Shown: piece after piece, positions 31,309 through 43,195 of the stretch
How the letters are laid out: each line of letters opens with the position of its first letter
How positions within the stretch are numbered: position 1 is the first letter of the stretch
From: Reticulascus tulasneorum
Taxonomy: Eukaryota; Ascomycota; Sordariomycetes; Glomerellales; Reticulascaceae
Assembly: GCA_001557505.1 (NCBI GenBank)
Contig: LSAX01000006.1
Span: 1,364,001 to 1,428,000, forward strand
Direction of reading: 5' to 3'
Length of the DNA: 64,000 bases
Notes under the pieces: model-generated
Database searches by the model: none
Told to the model about the DNA's origin: nothing
What the model saw: only the letters and a program-made list of their open reading frames with translations
Program-made: the position numbers and the translations under genes

Positions 31309-33052
31309 ATGTCCGGCTCAGGGACCACGCCGACGGATATCATCACCTACATTGGTGTCCCTCTTGCCGTGCTCGGTGTGCTCCCCATTCTGTACAACAC
31401 GATCGTGACTCTTGCTGCCTTGTCGCGCATAAAGCGCATGCTCCGACATAGCAAGCTAACAGCACTCACCCGATCTGATGTTGTAAATCGTATCATCGAG
31501 GTGGAACTTCCTCGATATGCTGTCACGCCGTGGGATCGCCTCGAGCATCGTGATGAGTACTGGTCGCTCTCCCGCCATCCAAGCATGATACCAGGTGGGT
31601 CATGGACGACATTCAACTGGAGGCAGAATGCCATTGGTTTCAAGACTCAGAGAGTGGAGTACGCCGATCAGTTGAGGCAACCGCAGGTGGAGGTTAGCTT
31701 CGATGAGCTGGTGTCTTATTTGCTGGATCTTGGAGCGACGCCGGATCCCCATGGATGGAGATTGCTCAGGAGCACCGGGCTATGGACACCAGTTGGGTGC
31801 TCGCTCATGCAGAGCCCTGATGGACAGCACAAGGCGCTGAGTCTTGCGCCTCTCAATGATTCAGACGGATATCTCTCCCTGGCTGTAACTTGGTCATCTC
31901 ACTGGACGACAAGGAGCCATGCATCTCTGCCCCCATATTGGGTGAGACTCCCTGCACCGCCGGTCGTTGTGAAGGAAGACGAGGATGCTGGCGAGGGCTC
32001 AAGTAGTATCAAGGGTGGAGCGAAGGAAACTGCCGAGGAACTGAAGAAAGATGGATCAAGCACCAGGAAGACGTCGTTAGATACGGTCCAGCAACAGGTG
32101 GAATCCAACGCACGGAAAGCAATCACTTGCAAAGTGTCAGCCAACGGCATAATTAGCGCGTTGCCACAGGACGAAGGACGGCCAGCATCCAGCCATCCCG
32201 ACAGCTTATATATCGAGCACGTCCGAATCCGACACGGCCGAATGGATGGAGTGTGGTTTGCCAGCGCAATCACAGCATACGGAACGTCTAGTCAAACCAT
32301 ACTGTGGAACTACAGGATCCCCGATGAGATATTGACGTTCGCACGAAAGGACAGCGTCCCCTGCGGAGTGCTCGAGCTGCTTCGCATCGTCGATAGCTCA
32401 ATGACGCCAGAATGGTCAATTCAGCACGACAACACGAGCAGCAATCTGGATCTGCATGTGAGAAGGACGAGGGAGCAGCGTGCTGCAGTCGAGCAAGAAT
32501 CGCGTATGGCACCGGCGTTGCGAGAACAAGCTATCAGAGACAGGATGAGGCGCGAATCAGAACAACGCCTTGATGACAGTAAGTGATGCCTCTGAGTCTC
32601 GAGGTCTGATGGGAAATTGACAAGTTACAGTGCGGGACAAAATGCGTCAGGACACACAACGCCGCGAAGCTCGCACAATCGAGGCTCTCCAATCCCCGAA
32701 ATGGGACTCTAAGCTCGTCGCTGAGCAAAACCTACGCTGGCTCAAGCAACACAACCACGTCAACGAGTCGCTCACTCTTAAAGAGACCGTTGGGACCATC
32801 CTGCACCGCATGATCCTTGAGGGGGAGTTTACTACGCAGATCTCCGGCATACTCGACAAGTGGAAAGTCTGGGCGGACAATAATGGCATGCGCAAGTCGG
32901 ATTTCGTGGCGCTGCAGGAAGGACAGACGACGTTTGCTCTTGCAAGCTTGTTAGTTGCAGTCATTAAGGACTCAAGTGGGACGCTGGAGGGCACGCTGAG
33001 CATGGATCTACAGGAGTGTCTTAGGATGTGGCAAAAAGTAAGGCTCGGATAG
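31309..33052 (+). CDS. Uncharacterised fungal protein with one N-terminal membrane segment
   Basis: Two exons, 31309-32578 and 32631-33052, 563 residues. I do not recognise a named domain. A single hydrophobic segment near residues 12-40 (YIGVPLAVLGVLPILYN and on) would anchor the N-terminus. A long soluble part follows with Trp-rich motifs (TPWDRLEH, WTTFNWRQNAIGF, TGLWTPVGCSLM, TWSSHWTTRSHASLPPYWVRLP) and an acidic-basic low-complexity insert (~220-265). A charged helical region (~400-440, REQRAAVEQESR, RMRRESEQRL, QRREARTIEAL) spans the intron. The compact C-terminus is a-helical. Pattern and length look like a conserved ascomycete protein of unknown function. It converges with gem1 (219 nt apart). 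Confidence 0.8.
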
Positions 33053-33271
33053 AGGACATCTAGTCAAAGACGCGGAGAGCTACTAGCGACTGTGACGTGT
33101 TTAAATAAAGTCTCATTGCTGGAGTATTACTGGTATTAAATACTAAGTGTGTATGATGGAGTTGGGTATCATAGATATATATAACGAGGGCGATGAAAAA
33201 GGATTTGAACACGACTCCCATGCAATGCTCATATCGGGGAGACGGTGCGGAAAAGAGCCCATGATTATGGA

Positions 33272-35221
33272 TCAAAGAGAATTCGTGGACCGACGCCATA
33301 TCATGAATGCAGCAACGCCTGCACATGCAGTGGCGGTCAGCGCAAGGTAAAGACCTGTTCGGTCAGGCGGTGGCTCTTCGCTCTTTGGAAATGCGATGCT
33401 GGGATTTGTGGCTGCTTCGGCGAGGGCGACGAACAGCTCACTGATGCTATTCCATGTCACGCTGACATGAAGCGGCGTGCTCATGTTCAAGGTAGATGTG
33501 TATGTGTCAGGCTGCAGCTCGCTCCGTTGTGTCGTCTTATCCTTGTCTGCCTTCAAGGCAGTGTAGATAGCTGGTAGCTCGTCAAGCTGTGGATAGCGTT
33601 TCCGAAGCTCTACAATATGAGAAAACGAATCGGGGTCAGATGAATCATATGTGTAGCATATGAGATCGCAGGCGTCCAGCTTGACTTGGTTCTCCAGGAT
33701 GGCTGGCTCGAGCTCGCCCAGTTCTTCAAGAATCAGGTAGCACTGTTTGCCCCCGTGAAGCTCGACACTGTTCACTGCTCTGCGAGGTTTAATGGTTGGT
33801 CGGTATAAACTGTCGAAGGGACGATTAAGGAAGGCATCGAGCAAGGACGACTTGCCCGCACCAGATGCTCCAATTGTGTAGCAGAGTACGACATTGCGCT
33901 CAACTCGGCCCGGTCTCCGTCTTCGTTTGCGAGACTTCGTGACTTTAAGCGCAGCTGTCGTCGACTCACGGAGGTTCGCGGGCTCAAAGCCAAGATATGC
34001 CAAGTATTCCAACGTCGTCTTCGGCTCCATGAATGTAGTCATACTCCATTGGGCAAGCCATCCTTGGAGAGTGACATGCCCAGCTTCGTTGCGCACAGTT
34101 GATGATGGAAATGATGTCTCCGTCCAAGATGTTGGGAGTCCTGGTGTCGGCGCGAAGAGGGCGGCCAGCTCCTCGTCGTTGAGACCACCGTCATTATCCT
34201 TGTCGAACAACAAAAACAAATCAACAAAGAACCGATACCCAGCGGGGCTCAACTCCGCAGATGAGTATTCGGGGACGTCAAACTTGGGGTGCAGAAAGCT
34301 ATCCTCCAAACTCAGACTGTCGGTATAGTGGAACTTTCGCAGAATGATCCATATCGTCTCATGTCGGCCTTTCTCCGCGTAGAACTTGTTAAGTTGTTGG
34401 AATCCTCTCTGGTCAATCCCTTTCTCCGTGTCTGAATTCGGACTTGTCTTGCTAATTGACAACTTGATATTTTCCAAGTCGTCGGCAGTGAGTGCCTTGT
34501 CGAAGCACTTTGCCTGAAAGTGGTGCATTTCCTGGTCGTTCAAATACCCATCCTGGTCCTTATCGCACAAATAGAAGATCCGCTTCAAGGCATCGATACA
34601 GAGAGGCTTCAGATTTCCCTCCTTGTAATCAAACAATGGCGCGATCGGATGTGTGACGGCCTTCTGGCAGAGGAAAAAGACCTCGTTGACGTTGCGATGC
34701 TCTCTCGCGCTGGACCGGATGCACGAGTCAATCTCCCTAAACTCAGCCATGACGGGCAGCATTTCATCTTCGACCACCTGCGCAGTATTTCCATCTCCAG
34801 TCAAGTCCGACTTGTTCGCGCAAAGCACCACCGGGACATTAACTCCGAGGGAGCGGAAGTATGGCATCCAGAACAGAGCCACTCGTTCATAACTATAGTG
34901 GTCGGAGTAAACAAGCAGGATGACAGTGGACTTGCGGATCTCTTTGCGTAGGGTGGTTCGATCTTGTGGTCGAGCGGAGGTGTCGACGATTGTGGTTGTG
35001 ACATTCTCGGGAGTGCCGAGTTGGGGCGGAATCGTTATCGAGGGCAGGACAGGTTGTATCTTATTCGAGATGAAGACATCTTTGACCAGCGAGGCAATGA
35101 GACTAGATTTACCAGTCCCTTCATCACCACAAACGCAAATTCGCACTAGACCGCCGCATGGTTAGATACTGGATGGTGTACTTGAGCTACTCGTGGAAGC
35201 AGTCTACTAACCGGATGCCAT
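33272..35221 (-). CDS. gem1: Mitochondrial Rho GTPase Gem1/Miro
   Basis: Two exons, 35221-35212 and 35145-33272, 627 residues. The first exon codes only MAS plus one base and joins to [21 protein letters not shown], the N-terminal GTPase P-loop. Two EF-hands are visible ([12 protein letters not shown] and [12 protein letters not shown]), then a second GTPase ([14 protein letters not shown]) and a C-terminal tail anchor ([20 protein letters not shown] plus basic residues). This is the full Miro architecture at the normal length. It acts on the mitochondrial outer membrane in ERMES-linked ER contact and mitochondrial inheritance. ANKSDL in the first GTPase is the guanine-specificity motif. Confidence 0.97.
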
Positions 35222-36339
35222 TGTTGAAGACTGCAAAGCTCAAGTGCGCCGCAACTGTGATGCCATTTCACTATTCCCGACACGGTCCAGCTATGCTGTA
35301 GCTCTTGATGCGGCTGGCAGCTGCTTCGGAAGATGGATGATTGCTTGATGCGAGAAGATAGCACGATAGCATCGGTAAAAGCCTGAAGGTTGGAGGACAG
35401 GAAGACGAAGCGAGTGAGGGACTGGGGTAAATTGGAATGACGACGAAGGTTACAAGGATTTCGGCCGCTGGAGCTCAGCGTCAACTGCGGTTAGCAAGGG
35501 GTCACGGGTGGCCCAATTCCATCCCTGCTTTAGCGGAACGAACCACTGTAGGTACATTAGGTTGGGTGCGCATTTTCCCCAACCGTGTCGCCATGCAGAT
35601 CACGCAGCTCTAACGAGAAACTCTATTCCAATCCACAATCTGGATTGATGACAGTAAAAACATGAAGGGATATCTTGTCGGCTTCCCTGTGTCATTGGGC
35701 TGTCTTTTGCAAGATAACCCGGTCTATTTACAAGCTCAACAGTTTCCCCGGCGGCAGGCAACTAGTCCACGTCGTTTGTCCCTCTAGGTAATCTGGACCA
35801 CCAACTTCCCCTCACCAACTTCGACCAGCCATTATCGGCCCAGTAAGTTGATCCATATCCAGCTTTTATTACCCCACATCAAATTGGCCCATAGACCCGG
35901 CTGTCAGGGACCCGGGGAGGGTCAAGGCATCCCTCCACCAGTCAGCTTTAGCCCTGCAATATGGGAGGGGAAGTCATTAATACTAAAGAAGTATGCAGGA
36001 GCTCTGCTCTAGTCGGACTTTGTTGGAACCTCTCTTCATCTGCATGTTGCTGTTGTTGTACCTTCCCGAAACGATCCCTTAGCCTTCACTCCCAACCGTC
36101 GCCTGTACCCGTAGTCGCCTAACGTCGAACGTACGTACCTGACTACCTTGCCTAGGTACGCGGCGCAAATACCTCAAGGCGGGGACCGACAGCCCTCCAC
36201 TGGAAGCAGATTGGTTTGCTTTCGACATCCTGCCTATCGCATTCTTGTCGTGCGACTCGATCATATCCTACCACGGCGAGCTTCAAAATACCACTTGGCG
36301 TTGGGATAATTTAGAAGCCACAGCACTCAATTCGCCACC
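35222..36339. promoter_or_regulatory. Divergent promoter region gem1 / creC
   Basis: 1.1 kb between divergent starts, no gene seen. A palindromic CCTAGGTA lies at 36151, a motif seen again near 41936. Confidence 0.5.
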
Positions 36340-38759
36340 ATGTTGTAAGTTGTGATATCTTCCTGCGTAATTGGGATGTCTGTCCAGTTGTTGGAAGCCC
36401 ACCATGCGCCTTCTCCCAATTCTAGCTTGGAAGACTCTCCAGCCAAGGCATCTTCCTCACGATCGGCGCTGATTTGCTATCATGCGATACCTACAGTGTC
36501 CTTCCACCTCCCCCGAGATATCCCTCGGGTCAATATGGTTCAATGGGCGGCATGGGTCTTGCCCCCATGATCGAGACAAACAATATTCTCTCGAACCCAG
36601 AAGGCCCCGAATACCAGTTTCTCGTCGGCGAGGGTGAGTTGGCCCGACTCCCGAATGTCATATGGGAGACGTAGAACTTATTGGGCTTAACGTACCTCAG
36701 GAACCTATGTCTTGAAGGAAGACCTGCATCTCGCGACACCGCCTCCTCATCCTTCTGAAGCTCCGGTTGTGAATCCGAACCCCCTGGCGACGAGCCCACA
36801 ACCCGCCTCTGCAGGTACGAAACTCTCACTTATAACTCTGGACGTGCGGCCTTCCCCACCGTTCTTCTACAAAGGACCATCGGCGACGACCCTTTCTCTC
36901 GGCGGTCCACAGGCGAGCATCCAGGAGCATCCAAATGAAAGTCGGTACTCCACTGAGGCTGGATTGAGCAGTGACGGAGGGGGCAGGACGTCGCAGAGTG
37001 ATGGCCCGGCGTCAATGACTCTGGTATCGGCACCAGCGTTTGGAGACGGAAACACAGCTTTGGCACCGGCCAACGCGAAGGATGCTGGCAAGAAGCGGAA
37101 ACCGAAGAACAACATGACCAAAAGCAACTCTTCTTTCATATCGCGGGTGATTGTCAACGAAAGCCTCTCTAAGAAACTACAAGATCGACCGACAGATGGC
37201 GTGTTCGCTTTTGCAAACATCAATCGAGCATTCCAATGGCTGGACTTGTCGTCCCCATCAAAGGTTTGAAGAATGCCCAGCGCTTGCCGGTGGAAGATCT
37301 AACGGTCAAGCAGGCAGATTACCTAACCAAGATCTTATTCACCAAGGCGCATTGCCTATGCCATGATATAAATCCCATAACCAAGACTTCATCACATATT
37401 GATGTGATAATGGGGTTCTCGACGGGCGAAATCATCTGGTGGGAGCCGGTATCTCAGAGATACACGCGCCTAAACAAGAACGTAAGCTTTAGAACGCAGA
37501 CCGATACAATATCGGCACCACAGAGGAAGGTGCTAACAAACCCAGGGTATCATTAACGGGACGCCAGTTTCCGAGATCAAATGGATTCCAGGCTCCGAGA
37601 ATCTTTTCCTATCTGCTCACATGGACGGATCCCTTGTCGTATATGACAAAGAGAAGGAAGATTCGCAATTCGTACCAGAAGAAGAGGATGCAGTCACTAA
37701 CGGATTTAATGGAGAGGAGTCAACCAACGGAGTCAATCACGACTCCAAAATCCAGATCAACAAATCTGTCCATTCAAAGAACCAGAAATTCAACCCCGTC
37801 GCATCTTGGAAGCTTTCCAACCAACGGATCAACGCCTTTGCATTCTCGCCCGACAACCGACATCTCGCTGTTGTTTCAGAGGATGGTTCCCTCCGAATCA
37901 TAGACTATCTTAAGGAAGAGTACGTAATGAATCCGTCCTACTCACGTAACGTTGCTTACGATCTTGCAGGCTCTTGGACCTCTTTCACTCGTACTATGGA
38001 GGCTTGATTTCTGTTTGCTGGTCTCCAGATGGAAAGTATGTTCTTACAGGAGGACAAGATGATCTGATATCCATTTGGTCCGTCACCGAATCGGCCATTG
38101 TGGCAAGATGCCAAGGCCACCAATCCTGGGTGACGTCAGTTGCATTTGATCCCTGGAGATGCGACGACCGGAACTATCGATTCGGGAGTGTTGGTGAAGA
38201 CTGCAGGTTGTGTCTCTGGGATTTCAACGTCGGAATGCTCCATCGACCAAAGGCAGTGAGTCTCATCCAGTCGGGCATAGTATCCCAATGGCAGAAAGCT
38301 GAAATATAGTCCAGGCATCGGTCCGTCACAGGGGCTCAGTATCGTCAAGGTTCGCGTCGCCACTACAGAGGCTTGAGACATCAAACACCTCGACCAGCCG
38401 AGTGCGGTCCAACTCGAACCTGTCGGCTGGCGAAGGTGAAGATGAGAATATTTCCATCAGCCACGCAGTGGAACCACGATCAAGGACAGCCATGCTTCCT
38501 CCTGTTTTGGTATGTGAAAACGCATCTGTCATATGAGACTGTCATTCTAATGCTAGAGGGCAGACGAAGGTTATTGATACCCACCCGGTGTGTTGGCTGG
38601 AATTTACTGAGGAAGCAATCATTACAAGTTGCAAATCTGGTAAGTCTCATAAACTTGGCTGCCTTTACCTGGTATCTAACTCGGCTCCCAGGTCATGTCA
38701 GGACATGGAGCAGGCCCTCAGACCCGGCCATGCCTACAGAAGGCGCTTCCCAACCGTAA
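36340..38759 (+). CDS. creC: Catabolite repression WD40 protein CreC
   Basis: Nine exons: 36340-36344, 36497-36633, 36701-37263, 37314-37481, 37546-37919, 37970-38255, 38315-38509, 38564-38639 and 38692-38759, 623 residues. The first coding exon is only ATGTT; together with exon 2 it gives [18 protein letters not shown] repeats include [63 protein letters not shown] and VTSVAFDPW...[12 protein letters not shown], ending with [41 protein letters not shown] and the proline-rich N-terminus are CreC hallmarks. CreC binds the deubiquitinase CreB (WDR20-USP relationship) and is needed for carbon catabolite repression. Splicing of all nine exons keeps frame. Confidence 0.93.
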
Positions 38760-41700
38760 CACATCGCCATTTCACCCTGCACATATTGAATATCTTGGTT
38801 GTATTTAGCTTTCAGTACAGTGCTTCTCAATCTTACCTTAGCGCTTACTATGCCTCATCGACCCGTTGGTTAACTACATGGCCATATGTGGTTCATAGCC
38901 GCCCCTTGCTTTGACATGTGAAAGCTAGTCATGTATCGAAATGTTGTAAATGAAGTGTCGAGCAAGCTTTTTCAAGAACTGACTGATAATGCATACTACG
39001 TGGGGGTGGTATTTTTGATTGAGAGATCCACCACGAAAAGAAATCGGGGAGGTTGTTGTCAGTCGCGACCATCAGACGAGCATATTCCTCTCAACACCAC
39101 GCAGGGGAGCTCGAATCAAGACTCCGAGGGCTATCGTGGATCCACCGACCCAAGGTTACAGCCCGATAGGGAGATCCACGTGCAAAATGAGCTTCATTCG
39201 ACAGGCTCCTGCTTCGAGACAGTTTTTGTTGACAAGACTCCACTTGGTGTCCGGATTCATCCTTGACAAGGCTGAAAGGCATAAGCTCAACTACTCCTTT
39301 ATGCAAGGAGACGGTCGTAACATGAAAACATGAAGGGTGTAGGCGTCGGATCCGATGCGGCTCACCGCCACAAGAGACGAACTACGATAAAGGCATTGAT
39401 GTAAGCGGATGACAAGGGCCCAGCACGCATGACCAAGCAGTGAATGTTCTAGGAGCTGATAATAGGGCTATCTATTCCGTGGCTCAACGGAATACTTATA
39501 TCTAAGAGAATTCTGGTAGGCATTCACACTCGTACATCGGTTCAACGGCAGGTTCTTCAGTGTAGTTATACGGATCACACATGGGTTTGCTACTCAAACT
39601 TCACTTCGTATGCTTCGGTTTTCTCCGTCGCCCCCCCCTTGGAATTGTAGACTTTTCAAACAGTGGGACCCATAACGCCATCGGAGCAATCTGATGTCAG
39701 AGGGAAAACCTTGCAAGAAACGCCGCGAGCAGCAAGCATCATTGCTACGTTTCTTGCCCAAGTGGACCCATGTGCGGATCCCATGTGCGGCGATCGGACG
39801 TCGTAGCCGTTAGGAAGGCTTCAGATGGTGGGATCAAGCCTCCCGACCAATGCCTCGGCGGATCCACGTTAACCGCTGTTGCAGCCGGACCTAGTAACAT
39901 GTGCGTCCTGAGCAGGCGGTTGGTTCTGTTAAGTCTATATCCGGCTGCATGCGGTCTCAGTCAGACCTGGTAAAAAGCTTGACGATTTCGCCTGCTTGAT
40001 CTATCTATCTATCTATCGTGCTCATGCAGATTGGGAAGAAAAGCGTTCGAAGCCTGTTTGGTGGCGCCGCCGGCTCGGAGTTCCTACCGATTATCGACGG
40101 TTGCAGGCGCGACTCATGTCTCTGAGGATGGGGCGAATCATGGAAGAAATAAACGTTTGCATCTTGATTGATAATGACGAAAAACTCGCCCGAAGAAGAA
40201 AAATGAAGAAAATAAGGCGATACTACAGCCAGGTACTAGCGGAGGCGTGCGGTCTTTGTAAGTCGCCGGTCTTCGGACCGCGGTCGCCAGTATCGTTATC
40301 TCTGACTGTACTCTGTCTGATACCGTAGATAAAAGCTTTTCGCGGTCTAAGCGTCAGCCAGTCGTCTTTGGGCTTTGTAAATGGAAGCCCAATGTTCCAT
40401 CACATCGGATTGTTGGGACAATGCTCGGGTTCATGGCCGGCCCTGCCATCTACGTGTTTGTCACAAGTGGGTGGACCTGTCAGCCAGCTCATGTCCGCAG
40501 TACTTGTCTTGATTTCTTTTTGGGCAAAAATGGCAGTGGTCTTTGGTACAAGTTCCACAGGTCACTTTTGGCCCTGGGAATTTATCGGTGTGCATTTCAC
40601 CGACGATTATCAGCGGCCCGTTGGTGGGTGGAGTTTGACCGTGCTAATGATACACCCACTGATTTGTATGGGATGAAGTGAGGAGGCGTCGTGTAAGGCT
40701 CTCTTCTTCCATGGAACAGTCCATGCTTGGGAGTTGTTGGAGCGATCATCCTTCATCTGCCACAAATGAAATGTCCATGTACCGGAATAAAGCCGTCTAT
40801 TATTATTCGGTAGTTTGGAAGAGTATTCTGTTGCCATTATGACGTGCTTGAGAGGGCTTGCAGAAAAGACAATACCAGGCCCCTCAACCATTCGCCAGGC
40901 GGTCTGGATGCGACTTTCTCCAGTCTCGGTTGCAAACTGACATCTGCAGGCGGCAAGAGCCAGGAATCTGGGCTCCCTATCGTCACCCAATTCCCAGATT
41001 CGCCCAGATATCTGGGTACTTTACCAGCCAATATATGGATCCCCAACCTGCATATGCGAGAGGGCTGTGGGAGGGTCAGCACACCCCAGCCTATGTCTCG
41101 GGAGCTGCTTATTCAGGAAGAATGGTAGACTCAGGTGCAGGAGCTGGGAGCAATCGGGGCGTTCCCGTTCGATCACGGGAGCTACGTATTCAATCAGATG
41201 GGCTCCTGTGAGACGTGGTCCAGAAAGCTCAGACTTTACAGTCCGCTCCGCAATGTTACTCTCCCTTCTCAGCTCCTCGAAGTGATGCTTTGACTTCGTA
41301 AGACTTCCTTTCTTGGTTGTGCAACCTCCTTGGAGGAGGCAGGTGAGGATAATCAGGCTATGCCCCGCGCACTTGGCGCAGCCCATAACTTACTGTCAGG
41401 AATCCGTCGTTTGACGATCACCTACAGAGTGACCATCAGGGCTAACCATCTCATGACATGTCATCATGACCTATGGCAACATCTGTACCGATGCCGTAGA
41501 TGCTCAGAGACAACCACATCACAGCCCAACTCCCGATTCCTTCCCCCCCAATGAGTGGGGGTCCAATCATAGGATGTGAGGCGTATGGACGGCGGTGTCC
41601 AGATTGTCTTGGGCGTTGGAGACCAGCGGCAGCTGAAAGGCACCTAGTGGGAAGAGGCGCCCTTGCGTCACGCGTAGTTGGATGCACGAATACGCCGCTT

Positions 41701-43195
41701 TGTGTTCTAGGGTTCCTTTTTGCACGGGATGCATCCTGTGTTTGTTGCTTGGAACGTGGGATGAAAGCGACCAAAAAGGGCCCACCATTGAATTGTTGGG
41801 AACTTTTTTTCTTTTGGGCACTTTGACGAGCGGGCGTGGAGGAGGGAATTAGGAAGCAGGTCTGGGATGGAAAAAGATGGCCACCCCACGCCAGCCCACT
41901 TGAGGTTGCCAGCAGAACAGGGAGTTATCTACCTACCTAGGTAGTTACCTTACTTTGAAGTACATACCCTACGTAGTGTGCGTGTCAGGATTGTAATTAA
42001 GTTGTAGCATGTCACTAGTTGAGAGTTTGCTTCGTTGGACTCCGTTTCTTCTCTCAGCTTTTAAGTTAGGTACTTACAAAGAAAAAAGCTTCTCTTTTGG
42101 AAAAGGAGTCTACTGCACGACTCATGCAGGGCCAATCAGTTTTTCGCATTGGGCTTACAGCCCGGCTACACCGTCGTCTAAGCCTCTCGAAATAATAAGA
42201 ATGAATCCTCTTTTCTACAAAAAACAAAAGAGGCGTCCATTCGGGGTTTGTTTGCAGCACGCAGCACTTTTACACCCCCCCTCCCGCCCCAATGTAGCCC
42301 TTTCTTAACCCCCAAACAATCCGTGTCCCGACGAAGAAGGCTGGAGTGCGGCGTTGTATATGAGCCCGCGCCTCTGTCCGGCTTACACCGTGCCATCAGG
42401 GCAACGCGAAGTCCCAAAAAAAACAAAATATCCCCAGGCTTGACCTGACTATTCTAGACAGCGGCTCATCGGGGCACAATGTACATCTTTCGAATGTATC
42501 GGATCTACATGGGACATCAGATATGCTTCGTATGTAAAGTGTTCTATGTACCGCTAGCTTTACGGGTACCCGTGTAAAACTACCTACCCTCCTGCCATCG
42601 GACGGCTTCCAAAAGCCCAGCCCAGCCCTGAATACGCTTTGCGTCTAGCCTGATCTAGGTCAAGCCTCCCCATCCGATCCGCCCACCCCCATCTACATAT
42701 CAGCGTCAGTCAGGTCTCGGGTCTAGTCCGTCAGAGCAGTCAGTCATTCACCAGTCGGTTGCTGGTCGGTGTCGGTTCGGTAGTGGTGTGGTATCTACAG
42801 TGCACACATACATCACGTATCTATCGGACTAGTTCGCCCTGCACCTCGTCTTCCTTTATAGCGCTCTTCCCTGCCGGTTTCGACTTTGTACCCCCATCCA
42901 TCCATGATCCCTGGCTTGCATTCCTGCATGTTCTTTTTCTCCTTGCCCACCCTCTTTCGTGGGACCCTGAACGAGCAACTGCCTGATCCTCGTCAGTTTG
43001 CCCCACCACCACCACCATACAGAGTACGTAGGTAGCTGGACTGACAATTGCAAAGTGTATGCCCACCTTTGTTCTGGCCGGCCGTGGCAGCAGCAATAAA
43101 TAGGAGCCCGTCTCCAGACCTCCCTTTCCTCGTAATCTAGGCCGTTTATTTTTTACCCTGGTCTTTCAACTCTTCTCCTCTCACAGGGAAAAACA
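38760..43195. other. 4.4-kb gene-poor interval between creC and creD
   Basis: I see no credible protein gene, tRNA or transposon. It contains a CTAT tetranucleotide run (40001-40016), a CCTAGGTA palindrome inside TACCTACCTAGGTAG near 41930-41944, and from about 42600 a pyrimidine-rich stretch that should be the creD promoter and long leader. A non-coding transcript is possible but unsupported. Confidence 0.5.
40001..40016. repeat. (CTAT)4 tetranucleotide repeat
   Basis: Four tandem CTAT units in the creC-creD interval. Confidence 0.85.

Noticed and set aside
41150..41185. GTTCGATC within an inverted-looking stretch, considered as a tRNA T-loop
   Set aside because: No acceptor stem, A box or anticodon arm could be laid out around it.
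36151..41944. Palindromic CCTAGGTA motifs (36151 and about 41936)
   Set aside because: Common in intergenic DNA of these fungi; two copies give no evidence for a specific function.
38931..42448. Numerous ORFs of 60-130 codons in the creC-creD interval
   Set aside because: All lack domain features and consistent splice partners; none supported as genes.
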